The position numbers and the translations under genes were made by a program. Shown here piece by piece: positions 50,830 to 61,052 of a stretch of DNA of 64,000 bases; positions within the stretch are counted from its first letter, which is position 1, and each line of letters opens with the position of its first letter. The notes below the pieces were generated by a model, which did no database searches, was not told the DNA's origin, and saw nothing but the letters and a program-made list of their open reading frames with translations. The stretch is from Microglena sp. YARC (taxonomy: Eukaryota > Chlorophyta > Chlorophyceae > Chlamydomonadales > Chlamydomonadaceae): the NCBI GenBank assembly GCA_022414725.1, contig CM039463.1, positions 85,162,620-85,226,619 of the forward strand, read 5' to 3'.

Positions 50830-52136
50830 CTAGAAAGCCATGCAGTTTGGCCAGCAATCATCTTCGCTCATACTAGAGTGACTCGACACTGATTTTGATG
50901 CCACTGCTAATATGGCTTCCAGTGGGTTCAGCATTGCAGGTTCAGGCTCAGCAGCAGCTGGCGAGAAATGAGAGTCGAGAATAGTTGCCACTGACGCCGC
51001 TCCGAAACCGTCATATACAGCAGAAGCTCCGCCAGCGACCTTCACCCGCATAGCACAGCCACCAGAGGAGCAGCTTCCAACACACTTCACAGCCTTCACT
51101 TCAACGCCACTATTAAAGGCTAGCGTTGAAACAGCATGAAGCACCTCAGCACTGTGTTGACACTTGCGGCCTTGGCAGACCATCACCATGCCAGCTTCTT
51201 GGTAATTGCGCGGAGACACAGGGATGTCCAACACATTGGCAGTGTTGGCAGTTATGCTGGCAGCTAGGTTGGGAGCTAGGTTCCTGTGAAGGGTAGAGAA
51301 GAGGAGGGCAGTTACTCAGACGTCGCAAAATATAGATGTTCACAATAAATTACGTATGTGGGTAGTGGGGCAAGTTGCAAGGAAGGTGATGGAAGGTGGG
51401 GGAACAGTGGTGACCATCAGCAGAGGTAAAAGGGGTTGTTGGGGGTGGTGGGCACTATGGTTGTTGGGGGTGGTGGGGCGCTGTGGTTGTTGGGGGTGGT
51501 GGGGCGCTGTGGTTTGCGGGGTGCTAGGGCACTGTGGTTTTGGGGGGGGGGGAGGGCACTGTGGTTGTTGGGGGTGGTGGGGCACTGTGGTTGTTGGGGG
51601 TGGTGGGGCACTGTGGTTGTCGGGGTGGTGGGGCATTGTGGTTGTTGGGGGTGGTGGGTCACTGTGGTTGTTGGGGGGGGTGGGGCACAGGGGAAAGGTC
51701 GCATTCCTTACCTGCTAGAGATTAAAGTTTCGTCCTCCTCGTCACTGTCACTATCACTGCGGCTGCCCGCGTCGTCTCCAAGATGGGCGAGTCGGTTCCT
51801 CAGCGCGTTCAAGTCGGACGTTAGGTCCCAGGATGGCGCTAAGCTAACTTCGGTAGAGTTCATAACAGCAGACTGGATACGCTCTAGCTGCTTTCTGTGA
51901 GACTTGAACAAGCTCGCCAGCTTCTTGGCCTGGTATCTGGGCAGGGCCGCGTCGCCCGAGCATACCGTGGGCTGAGAGGTTGAAGCAGCTGAGCTAGATA
52001 GCAGGCGAGAACTGCACGCTTTCGCTGAGGGACGTGCTGGGCAAAGAGTAGGAGCAACCAGGCGAGCAGAGCTCACTGTGCTAGCTCTCTGTAAGCTCAT
52101 TTTGCCGAAGGGCTGGGGGCACATGGCAGAGAGCAT
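50830..52136 (-). CDS. Thioredoxin-like [2Fe-2S] ferredoxin, paralogue 1, organelle-targeted
   Basis: Probable electron carrier with a thioredoxin-like [2Fe-2S] fold. Exons (complement) 51712-52136 and 50830-51283 join at phase 2 to 292 residues. Residues 1-45 are Ser/Ala/Arg-rich and look like a plastid or mitochondrial transit peptide. A conserved helical module follows (ALPRYQAKKLASLFKSHRKQ, LERIQSAVM, APSWDLTSDLNALRNRLAHL), then an acidic SDSDSDEEDE linker. The C-terminal domain has VMVCQGRKC and KCVGSCSSGGC, i.e. C-x4-C plus C-x3-C as in NuoE-type ferredoxins, then YDGFGAASVATILDSHF. The intron holds a G-rich minisatellite. A tandem paralogue with the same intron phase lies at 54496-55582. 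The N-terminal module is not one I can name, so partner and pathway are unknown. An alternative start is the Met of GKMSLQRAS. Confidence 0.82.
51360..51705. repeat. G-rich minisatellite in the ferredoxin 1 intron
   Basis: About ten units of GGTTGTTGGGGGTGGTGGGG with CACTGT, period near 30 bp, on the plus strand (non-template for the minus-strand gene). Dense GGG runs give strong G-quadruplex potential. The paralogue lacks it. Confidence 0.92.
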
Positions 52137-53070
52137 GTTGGGGCAGGTGACTAGCTGAGCTCTTTATCAGATTGAATGGAAGGGATGGGATGCTCAAGCT
52201 TATAGATGCTAAACAGCGAGTGTTGTGATTGATGACGGGCACTTGACGCCGTTTTGAAGGACCACAGGCGCAGGCGCGTGTGCGGCAGGAGAAGGGTGCG
52301 TGCGCGAGGCGTGGAGCGCACGCGCCGGTTACACTTTTGTATGCCAGTCTGCTTTGGGCGGCTTTGGGCGATAAAGGCAGCCCCGAAACTTTGGATGCTT
52401 TATTTGAAGCATTCCAGGAGTTCACTTTATGCTGGAAGCTGCTTGCGTTTTTTTCATGCTTTAACATTCTTCGGTTAGGCGAAGGCGTTGGCCAGGCATG
52501 CAAAGTCCACGAGTGGTGGTTTCGGAGTGTATCCGAGTGTATCTCGAAAGAAGCTGACTCAACGAACACCTCTCAAAGCGTTTGTGGCCCTCTCGAAAGA
52601 AGCTGACTCGGCGAGCCGACGAGAGGCAGTTGGAGGACGCAACTACCGAGTTTGAAACACCAGCCCGACACCAGCCTGTGGCGGCCTGTGGGCCAGCATC
52701 GCAGACCCTTGCGGAGTCTCTTCCTGACTGGGCGCCTGTCCCATTTCGCTGTGTGTCATTCACCATATTACCGTAATTGTGGTCCAAGTTGCCCTCGGCC
52801 GATGCGCGGGGGATCTCTGGGTACAGATCCTTATGTATTCTCGTATGGCCGAGACAAGGTGTAGGGGAAGCATATGTCTGGGGAACCCAATCATCCAAGT
52901 ACCCAACGCCTAGAGTAGGGCGAGCTTTGGTTTCTTTGACGAACGATCCTTTGACTAAAGTGCCAATAATCATTTCTGAGCACTAAGGTTGGCTGATGTT
53001 TCAAACCTGGGGCGCTTCAAAAATTGGCACAAGTTACAAACGGCAGAATAAATACACAAATGAATCCGGT
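52137..53070. other. Region between ferredoxin 1 and R1 copy, no secure gene
   Basis: Open frames of up to 170 codons exist on both strands at 52250-52975. One plus-strand piece (KLTRRADERQLEDATTEFETP, split here as KLTRRADERQ and LEDATTEFETP) looks protein-like, but no start, intron or family supports it. CGCGTGTGCG-type GC-rich words occur at 52260-52330, near the ferredoxin 1 promoter. Confidence 0.35.
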
Positions 53071-53074
53071 AGAT

Positions 53075-53150
53075 AGTAGGCCTCAATACGAGGCGATAGG
53101 TTCAGGGGGCCAGCCCTTTTGCTTGCACAGGGGCTAACTACCAAACCGGT
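53075..53150 (+). repeat. Dispersed repeat R1
   Basis: CAATACGAGGCGATAGGTTC and AGGGGGCCAGCCCTTTTGCT, then GGGGCTAACTACCAA. Confidence 0.75.
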
Positions 53151-54495
53151 ATAAATGTGGTACTGATATATTATGTATATAATAATGTACTTGACATGCA
53201 GGCAGTGAGCATATTTAATTGTTGACCACATTTACTTGAAGACAGTGCAAGATAACCTGTATGTTTACTTGTAGAGATCGAGCAGTCTGCTGGATGCTAA
53301 TAGACTATTTAGGAGGGGGCACCAGGTTTAGGGTTTTGTGACTTCTCATTTGTTAGCTTCTTACCCCCGCCACTGTTAGTGGTTGAGTTCTGGGTCCTGC
53401 TCTAGGGGGTTTAATACCTACGCCACCAAACGGTAGTTGGAAGTTAGGTTTGTTTGTCCTCGACACACCCCTGATGTAATGGGTTCTTTTGCTTTGTGAG
53501 TGCTATCTCTTTTTGTTGAAGCACATAGTCTCAAAAACCCTTGTGGTGTCAAGTCTTTAACAAGAAATGTAATGTAATACTGTATTGCAGTGTCCCTCAT
53601 TATTAAGTTGGCGGACACACCTATTTTCAAGCGCTACCTATTCAGGCCTCAACTCCCAAAAGCGGCTATTTGGGGGAACCACTTCCACCATTATCTGACG
53701 CTTACGGTATACTGATTCCTGGTGAATGAAACTACAGCTGAAGAACGTAAAAAACACCAAATTTCTAGCCTGAGCCATGTAACCAAGAACAAGATATAGG
53801 GTGAGGGACCGATTCAATAACAATGCTCTTCGTCGCATCTGGGACCAGGGTTGTTTCCAAGGAAAGCAACGGTGTCTTAGAAAAAAGTAAGTAGCACTAA
53901 GGTGATCCGAGTTGCCGTTGGGGGTGCAACTTGTAGCTTTTAAGGGGTAAAAAGCAACTTCGAAAGGCTTGAACATACGGTAGTACCCCCAAAACTCCAG
54001 TGAACGTTATGTAGCACTTGTGCTACAAGCGGCACCTTCAATAAAAGCCTGCCCAGGACTTCAAATAAAGTGGATGATTACGCCCCTTTGGTCCCTATCA
54101 AGTTTCATCCCTGGACCATGGCTTGCACTGGCATGAGGGAGCACCACTTGTGTGACGTGGAATAAACCTTATAAATGGTGCATGGACAACAGGGCAACCA
54201 AACATGATAACATCTACGTTACACAAAGCACAAGGGAAACCCCTTAAAACAAAAATAATATCCTACAACCTAGTTATAGCTAATAGAGAACTAGATGTAC
54301 ATGAATAGGGCACAACGTGTGCACAACCATACAGGCCAAAACTACAGAGCTAATAGTCTACACTCACTCAAGCGTACAACATCAGTACAACAACATTCGA
54401 AACTCTCTCTTCAAGGATAATAACTGCATCACTCTTCTCTCACATCTCTCATGATGTACAAACAAAAACTCAATGTGTCAGGCCATAAAGACCGT
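53151..54495. other. Intergenic between the two ferredoxin genes, nothing recognised
   Basis: No repeat family or gene is evident apart from scattered short open frames. The stretch downstream of paralogue 2 (54180-54490) is AC-rich. Confidence 0.4.
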
Positions 54496-55582
54496 CTAGA
54501 AAGCGAGGAATTTAGGGCTGCAGCTCCAATCACTAGAGCCCTGACTAGACATAGACGCTACAAGCGCCTCTAGGGGGTTAGGAACTGCAGGCTCAGGCTC
54601 AGAGACCGTCAAAAAGTGGGAGTCCATAATAGAGGCCACTGAGGATGCGCCAAAGCCATCATAGACAGCGCTGGCTTGCCCTTCCACTTTCACTCGCATT
54701 GCACAGCCACCAGACGAGCATTTCCCCACACATTTCACGGCCTTTACTTCTATCGAACTGCTCTCAGCCAAAGTAGAAACTGCCTGAAGGACTTCAGCAT
54801 TGTGAAGGCACTTGCGTCCCTGGCAAACCATCACCCGCCCTGTCGCTTCGTAATTTCTGGGTGAGACTGGTACGTTGGTTGGCTGGATTTGGGGAAGTGA
54901 CCTGTAAGAAGATGAGGGAATTATGGGTCAGTGGACATGAAGTTTGCAGCTCATGAGGGTAGGGGCACTTTCAGGTGAAGCACACTAGGCACATTTATAT
55001 TTTCATCATGCAAATATCCTGAGCTAGGCTTCCGAGATTTTTCATACTTCCTACAACAGGACATGAATGGCACTGAAGCACACTTCCCTGGTCCAGCCAG
55101 GTCAACAAGCAAACAAGATTGAACCATTCAGAGTCTAGGCGGTACGAATCCTACCTGCCAGAGACACTGAGCTCGTCCTCTTCGTCACTATCACTGTCAC
55201 TGGAATTGCTTTCGTCGACCTCAAGCAGGGCAAGGCGTCTCCTCAGGACATCCAGGTCGGAAGTTAGGTCCCACGAAGGCGCTGCAATAACTTCGCTGGT
55301 GCTCATCACAGCAGGCTGGATACGCTCAAGTTGCTTCTTATGCGACTTAAACAAGCTCGCAAGCTTCTTGGCCTGGTGCCGGGGCAGAGCAGATGTTCCG
55401 GAACAGAACGAAGTAGGCTGGGAAGTAGAAGCAGAAGAGCTTGACTGCAGGCGAGACGTAGAGACGCCCGAAGCAGCGGGAGCCGGACAAAGGGGAGTGG
55501 GAATGCGAGCGGAGCTTGTTGCCTTGGCTCGCTGCTGCACGTTCATTTTGCCCGAGGGCTGAGGGGTCATTGCAGCAGACAT
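54496..55582 (-). CDS. Thioredoxin-like [2Fe-2S] ferredoxin, paralogue 2, organelle-targeted
   Basis: Exons (complement) 55155-55582 and 54496-54901 join at phase 2 to 277 residues; the intron is 253 bp, GT-AG. Same layout as paralogue 1: Ser/Thr/Ala-rich N-terminus (MSAAMTPQPSGKMNVQQRA), conserved module (ALPRHQAKKLASLFKSHKKQ, LERIQPAVM, APSWDLTSDLDVLRRRLALL), acidic SDSDSDEEDE, then VSPRNYEATGR, VMVCQGRKC and KCVGKCSSGGC with all four cluster cysteines plus a fifth. By eye, 60 of 73 residues match paralogue 1 over the ferredoxin domain. The same strand, spacing and intron position show tandem duplication. Two Met residues near the start are also conserved, leaving the exact initiation site uncertain. 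Confidence 0.82.
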
Positions 55583-56800
55583 TGCGGGCTACAGAAGGCA
55601 CTGTGGGTGCAAGTAATGCGGGCAGGGTACGCTACGCTAGGAGAGAGATAGAAAGTCTACGCAATGAAGTCGACCGTCACAATATGAATGTCAGCGCCAC
55701 ACAAGGGCAGCGTGCCAGACCCGTGGAAGGAGTGTGTCTGACCCGTGGAAGGAGCGTGCCTTGGGTGCGCTTACCACGCGCCATCCGCGCGCCATGTTAC
55801 TCTTTCGAGGTATGGCCAGAGAGCACGGGTCGCGGTTCCTTTCTGGTTTCTATTATTGTGCCAGGCTGGCCATACGTAAAAGGCATGTCACACTTTCTGT
55901 CGGTAGAAATCAGGGGTAGAAGCTCTAGTCTGGGTAGAAGTAGATAGGAAACTGACGAACGGTTCGTCCGCGATCTGTGGATGATGAATGCATGTGCACC
56001 AGAGGATGTGCACGAACCATGAACGGCGAACGAGGATGCAAGATCATCCAACGTCGGGATCTCAACCTCCATTAGATGCGCCAGGGGATCTATAAATACT
56101 GTGAACCCTTGGCATTGGTTTCTCGCTGTTGATGCTGCGCTCAGGTGGCAGTTAGGATTGTTTTTAGCACATGTAGTATGATCGGAATTTGCTATCATCA
56201 GCCCTAACCCAATGCTTCCCTTATGCTTCCCTAACAACAAATAGTGCGGGTTGGGATAACAGAGTAAACCAGTATTCGACATACCGGTAGACAAAGGAAC
56301 ATATCAAAATTCCCTGTTCACTATTACTGGCTGAAATCAGTGATTAAATACTGGAACTTCATTTTTTAATACTCTGATGGTAACCATAGAATGATGAGGG
56401 ATGGTGCCCTTGCTGGTTTCAAGATGGCTAGGGACAGCATAGACTGTTGGAGCGAGGATGTGTCAAATGATGTTTTACTCGTTGGAAGATTCCCAGGGTG
56501 AATCTCTGGCCACCAATTTAAATGGAGCTATGGGATCTTTGAAACTTTAAACATATAGCCAGAACGAAGTGCAGGAGGTCCTTTTCTCCAACATTTTTCT
56601 CTTACTTCGGCATCGAGCAGCCAAATTGCTGGCTGAAGCTATGTAACCAAGTTCAAGTTACTTCAGCATCAAGTAATCAGAATCGTGCCCTACAGATGAA
56701 AGCTCTGGATCACAAGTAATAATGGAATAATGTGTGTGAAATACTTGGACGTCCTGTCCATGGGAGGAATGTGGTAAACATGAAATACGTACAGGTACTT
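55583..56800. other. Upstream of ferredoxin 2, no gene recognised
   Basis: A short direct repeat CCCGTGGAAGGAGYGTG occurs twice at 55719-55760. CCAAATTGCTGGCTGAAGCT with ATGTAACCAAGTTCAAGTT at 56620-56665 is a dispersed repeat (also 48700 inverted and 57990). Confidence 0.4.
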
Positions 56801-57035
56801 ATCTCATCAGAGACCTACGTTGTGAAGTGCTGCGTACGGTAATAGGGAGCTTCGGAACTTCATCCGACTACCTGCCAGGCTGGAGGTGGTATCTGAGATA
56901 TGGAAGCGATCCACTGTCCCTCGGAATGGTCGTGTGTGATTCTGGAACCGTTCAAGATGAACATCACGTGGTTCTTGAATGTACTGAACCACTGACTCAG
57001 CCCAGAACCAGATTTCCCAATCTGAGAACAAAATG
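56800..57035 (+). pseudogene. Remnant of a LINE-like retrotransposon 3' end
   Basis: One frame reads LRCEVLRTVIGSFG, then WRWYLRYGSDPLSLGMVVCD, SGTVQDEHHVVLECTEPLTQ and PRTRFPNL before a stop. The pattern (C...EHHxxxEC...RxRFP) is the zinc-knuckle-like tail often found after reverse transcriptases in non-LTR elements. Only the tail survives, and the upstream CxxC pair is incomplete. A more degraded copy lies at about 57400-57600. Confidence 0.5.
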
Positions 57036-57604
57036 ATTCCTCTACATTATCTTAAATGCTTATGTGCCATCCAGAAGTGAAAGGCCATGCGAAGCTACCT
57101 CGGTTTATTCATGAATGTATGCAGAGATTGGATCAAGTATATTTTGATATGAGTGCTTAGCTGTTGACAGCAATTTTATGTTTTACGACGATTGCATTAT
57201 TTCCTGGCAAGTATCCGAAGACTGAGGGCAGATAAATTGCTGGCTTGAGCCATGTTAACAAATACAAGGTAGAGATATCATTTCGGGCGACAGGTACGGG
57301 ATTGGAGGTACTGTAGGGGGGTCGGCCAATTGCCTGGATTTGGATGTAGAGGACCGCCCCTCCATACTTACTCTTTGTATGAAAAACTGGATGGATTGAG
57401 CGTGTTATGTAATTCTATGTCCTTCTGGGACCGGTCAAGATGATCGTGTGGTTTTTGAAAAACTGACGAAGCCTTGCTTGCTTCGAGAATTCAGTATCTG
57501 AACCTGATTCCCCCATCAAAAATATTCCTCTACACTATCTGATGTACAATCCAGAAGTGGAAGACTGAACGAAGCTTCCTCTGTTTATCCAGGAATGTAC
57601 GAAG
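57036..57604. repeat. Degraded second copy of the LINE-like tail and flank
   Basis: TTCTGGGACCGGTCAAGATGA, TTCCTCTACACTATCTGATG and ATCCAGAAGTGGAAGACTGA echo 56935-57120 (TTCTGGAACCGTTCAAGATG, CCTCTACATTATCT, ATCCAGAAGTGAAAGGCCAT), so the tail plus about 150 bp of 3' flank is present twice, the second time with stops. Confidence 0.6.
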
Positions 57605-57799
57605 CAGGATACTACATTTTGTCAAATTGGTCAGCGCTTAGAATGCACAAACGTCAAATTGGTCGGCGCTTTGTAGTTCAAAAAGCGCAAAAAATTTGCG
57701 CTGCGCCCACAGGGTGTTGGAAAAACTGCGCGAAACGGGCAGTGGGGCTCACAAATTGTGCGTGAAATCGCGCTGCGGCGCGCGCTTTGTAATACCCTG
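57605..57799. mobile_element. hAT-like MITE with perfect 8-bp target duplication
   Basis: CAGGATACTACATTTTGTCA start, TGTAATACCCTG end, 195 bp. Flanked at 57597-57604 and 57800-57807 by identical GTACGAAG. TIRs beginning CAGGG and an 8-bp duplication are hallmarks of the hAT superfamily. It inserted into the degraded LINE-like tail. Confidence 0.93.
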
Positions 57800-57894
57800 G
57801 TACGAAGCGACTGGATCAAATGGGAATACTTACTTCTTGTAATCGATTTTTGATTGGTTAGAAATAAAAATAAAAAATAAGAACAATTGTTCAC

Positions 57895-57925
57895 ATTTAA
57901 CCTTGCGCCTCTTAATAAGGCGTAC
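57895..57925 (-). repeat. Fragment of dispersed repeat R1
   Basis: TTAACCTTGCGCCTCTTAATAAGGCGTACTA, the palindromic end only (split: CCTTGCGCCTC, TTAATAAGGCG). Confidence 0.5.
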
Positions 57926-58144
57926 TATGTATTAGTTTTATTATTCACGTTTAAAGTTCCCAGGTAAATTTATTTTAACTGCTGAAGACTACGAGCATCC
58001 AAATTGCTGACCGAAGCTATGTACCGGTAACCAAGTTCAAGTTTCGTCGGAAACAAGCGCGGATTCGGAAAGGTTTTCGGAAAGGAGGAACCCCTTGTCT
58101 TGTCTAAATTGAACGCCCCCTGTTGTCGACTGCCATAAGTAAAC

Positions 58145-58385
58145 ACAACGACCAGGGTAGTGCAGGACGCAGCGTCCTGCGTCGCAGGGCGCAACATGGG
58201 AAGGGTCCGTTGCGTCCCAGACGCAGGTTCAGGATGATAGTTGCGTCTCACCCAGCAGTTGATTGGCCCACCACCACTCCTTTTCCGTGGGCTACAGTTC
58301 TGTTGAGAGTAGGACGCAGCCTAAGGATTTGATTGCGTCCCAGGACGTAACCTACCGAATTAAGGTGCGTCCCAGGATGCACCCC
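58145..58385. repeat. GACGCA/TGCGTC-rich repeat, copy 3
   Basis: AGGACGCAGCGTCCTGCGTC at one end and GGTGCGTCCCAGGATGCACC at the other, with GTTGCGTCCCAGACGCAGGT and GTTGCGTCTCACCCAGCAG inside. Several self-complementary words. About 240 bp, possibly a foldback element. Confidence 0.6.
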
Positions 58386-58450
58386 CTGGGGTCCGTTTGA
58401 AGTACCCTGACAACGACATATGATCCAGGGCGCGTAGGGTCACTGCATAC

Positions 58451-58644
58451 CTTTTCTTTTCAGCTACGAGCAGCAACTTCCTGGCAGCTCCTCTGCCTGG
58501 CTATTGAGCCAAACCAAATGCGACCTTGTGCACCTTGAAGCAGACACGATCAGCTGTCCATCACTGCTGAAATATTTGGGTTTAGCTCAGTGGATGGCTC
58601 AATAAGCTGCATAGAAGCTACGGCTTGTAGACGAAAAGAAAAGC
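58451..58644. mobile_element. Foldback MITE family X, copy
   Basis: CTTTTCTTTTCAGCTACGAG start and GTAGACGAAAAGAAAAGCTA end. Internal GCTGAAATATTTGGGTTTAG shared with 59956-60145. About 194 bp. Confidence 0.8.
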
Positions 58645-58786
58645 TAAGGGCACATCAGTTCACTGACTCAAGTACTGGCCGTCTGGTATGCCACAGACCC
58701 TCCCCACCTCTCTCCCTATATAGATGGCGGAAGCAGAGCAGGAAGGTGACCTACTCAAGATTTCTTCACCCTGCCATGATCCTCGT

Positions 58787-58935
58787 TTCCACAAATGGCT
58801 CGATGGTAGAGCTTGTTGAACGAAGAAAGTGCCGGGTCCGATTCCCTACGGGTGCACTTCAGTGTTTGCTGTTGCTGTCAACCGCCATGGTAGCTTTGTC
58901 CAGATAGGGTAGCAGCCCGATCTCTACCCCCATTG
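58787..58935 (+). mobile_element. tRNA-derived SINE, head and body
   Basis: The best tRNA-like head: TGGCTCGATGGTAGAGC folds as a tRNA D arm (GCTC/GAGC) and serves as A box; GGGTCCGATTCCC is the B box 30 bp on. Body: CTGTCAACCGCCATGGTAGC as at 39525-39730. The acceptor stem does not pair, so this is not a functional tRNA. Confidence 0.75.
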
Positions 58936-58997
58936 TTGATTGCTGACTAAATGATCATGACTTGCCCAAGCACAAGAGCTGCACAGCTATGCCCTGT

Positions 58998-59130
58998 ACC
59001 TTGACCTGGACAAGTTTTTAAACTGCCCATTCTGCTTAGTATGCTCCCTGGTTTCCGTGGGTATCGCACGGGGGCACTTGGAGTTGGAAGAGAGTGAGCA
59101 GCCCAGAGTTGGCTGAAGAACCATGTAACA
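58998..59130 (-). repeat. Dispersed repeat R2, inverted copy
   Basis: Reverse complement of the 10826-11806 family: GACCTGGACAAGTTTTTAAA, GGTTTCCGTGGGTATCGCAC, GAGTGAGCAGCCCAGAGTTG and GCTGAAGAACCATGTAACA. Confidence 0.8.
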
Positions 59131-59403
59131 AATTAAATTCAAAATCTGCAATGGAACCTAGTGTAACCCTATTAACAGCAATCAGTAGGACCCACAGGTC
59201 AAGGGCATGAAGTGGAGGAGCTCAAGCAGGTTTTTTTAAATGAAAATAAGCAGTGTCGTTATGTAGCACTGCGGTGCTCCTAGTAGCCTTTGGGTGCTAC
59301 CATCAGCTTTTTTTGCCCCCTAGAGCAACCCCACCAGGCCCTAACGTAGCACTGCCAAAACACTAAGGTACATAATGTAGAGCACGTGAAACACGTAGCA
59401 CCT

Positions 59404-59590
59404 TAATAATGCATATCCCGAGTGTGTGTGTGTGTGTCGGGGGGGGTCGAATCCCACTGTAACCAGGTCGGGTGTGGAATCTAGTCAAGTACTAAGTCTT
59501 GGGCGTGGAACTGAATGAAAGAATGGAAGCCCACTAACTCATGGCCTCTGGGTAATCATCTAATCCCCAACTCGGGATATGCATTATTGT
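59404..59590. mobile_element. Foldback element with 19-bp terminal inverted repeats
   Basis: AATAATGCATATCCCGAGT at 59406-59424 is answered by ACTCGGGATATGCATTATT at 59570-59588. About 185 bp inside with GT repeat and poly-G. No coding capacity. Confidence 0.7.
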
Positions 59591-59592
59591 TG

Positions 59593-59664
59593 TACCATAC
59601 AGGCTGCAAGTGTCTTCTGGACATCTAGCTAGATGTCTAGAAGACACTCACAGCCTGTATGGTA
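59593..59664. repeat. Near-perfect 72-bp inverted repeat (hairpin)
   Basis: TACCATACAGGCTG with TGTCTTCTGGACATCTAG on one arm and CTAGATGTCTAGAAGACA with CAGCCTGTATGGTA on the other, with no loop and only three or four mismatches. It could be a small foldback transposon, a cruciform or a small-RNA precursor. It directly abuts the 59404-59590 element. Confidence 0.85.
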
Positions 59665-59737
59665 TAGCTCGTGAAACAAGAAACCCCTGTGCACAAATGC
59701 AGCACAAGTGCCCTAGTGACCCCATACCATGGCTTTT

Positions 59738-59955
59738 AGGCCGAGCCCCCCCCCCCCCCCCCCTTTTTGGGTGGCGGGAGCCCTAAGGGTTACCCCATCG
59801 TCCGTTTGTCTGACAGACCAAAATATTGGAGCCTGGAACATCAGCCAACTGTCGTAACTAACTGGCTTCGGTCAGGTCCATCGTTACTACCTGTCGTTCT
59901 GTTGCCAACACACTTCGCCAATTTCCGCGCTGCTTGCGAAGCTACATAGGTCTTG
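59738..59955 (+). repeat. Dispersed repeat R4, copy 3
   Basis: CCGAGCC with a poly-C run, GGCGGGAGCCCTAAGGGTTA, AACTAACTGGCTTCGGTCAG and GCGCTGCTTGCGAAGCTACA, in the order of 48150-48360. Confidence 0.7.
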
Positions 59956-60145
59956 TCTCTTCAACTACCACCAGCAGCTTCTAGGCAGCTCTCCTGGCGG
60001 GTTATTCAGCCAAGTTTAACACAACCTAGTGTTTTTTGAAGTAGACACAATCTACTTTCCAGAACTGCTGAAATATTTGGGTGTAGCTCAGTGGCTAGCT
60101 AAAGGAGCTGGCTAGAAGCTACTGCTTCCAGCCGAAAATAAAGCT
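59956..60145. mobile_element. Foldback MITE family X, copy
   Basis: CTCTTCAACTACCACCAGCA start and AGCCGAAAATAAAGCTCT end. CTTCTAGGCAGCTC and GGAGCTGGCTAGAAG form the inverted arms. It follows R4 copy 3 directly. Confidence 0.78.
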
Positions 60146-60555
60146 CTGCCCCAACCCCAGGGAGTCTAGGCACAAAGCCAATTCCGAGATACCCATTCAG
60201 GCTCAAGAGGGCATTTGATGCCCACAAATCGGCTTGGTTACTGAGACAAATTATTCAAATTTGCTGCACAATTGCTGCATGATGATACGCCATGGACGAT
60301 ATCAGCCATTCAGCGAATGATTTGGATTTGGGTTTTCAAAACACTTAGCAGTTTGTACCTCCGAATTGAGAATTTTACCATAGAATTCTGGAAGTTTGGC
60401 CTGAGAATCGAGAATTCTGAGTATTGTCGGAAATTTGGCCTGAAAAAGTTGAGGCACAAACTACGAGAACCAAATCCAAATCATCTGCTGAACTGCTATA
60501 AGCACCATGGAATATTGAACACCACGGACAATTAAACACCACGTATTCATGCTGC
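60146..60555. other. Intergenic, nothing recognised
   Basis: AT-rich; short imperfect repeats of GAGAATTCTGA / GAATTTTACC words. No gene. Confidence 0.4.
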
Positions 60556-60640
60556 AGTTTGGCGATTGGCCCCAGTGCAAGCAAATGGGCTGGCCCCTCA
60601 ACCTCACGCCTCGTAATAAGGCGCACTATTTATATATTTA
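60556..60640 (-). repeat. Dispersed repeat R1
   Basis: CGATTGGCCCCAGTGCAAGC, GGGCTGGCCCCTCAACCTCA and CGCCTCGTAATAAGGCGCAC then TATTTATATA. Confidence 0.8.
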
Positions 60641-61052
60641 TTCATGCTGCAGTCTTAGGTACGGAAAGGGCGGAGCTGCCTAGAAAGCTGAAAACAGGCT
60701 GACCACCATTATCTTAGGCCAGGTGGCTGGGGTGGGTATTTGTGCGTTCGGGGTGGTGTGTAGGATGCCTTTGGCACTGGCGTGGGTCGGCTGGCATCAG
60801 GGTTGGCACTGAGTTGGCGGTGTGATGTTTCCATTGTTGGTTAGATGAAGGCGTAGGATCGTAGCCAGCCGGGCGCTGGATATATATATTGCTTCCCATT
60901 GCGCACCTCCGCTGCTCCCTATCTGGAAGCACAAAGCTGCGCTGGTCGAAGCTACGCAGGTGCGCAGGGTGCTGTCACCCGCTTTGGTAGGGAGTTAGTT
61001 ACTTTTGCAGCTTCGCAGGTCTGCAGAACGAACGATTTGCACTTAGGTAGCT

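Noticed and set aside
52461..52973. 170-codon minus-strand frame upstream of ferredoxin 1
   Set aside because: No family, competing plus-strand frame, and composition not clearly protein-like; left as undetermined.
58787..58860. Functional tRNA gene
   Set aside because: D-arm and B box look good but the acceptor stem does not pair, the T-stem has mismatches, and the same head occurs in a longer dispersed element.
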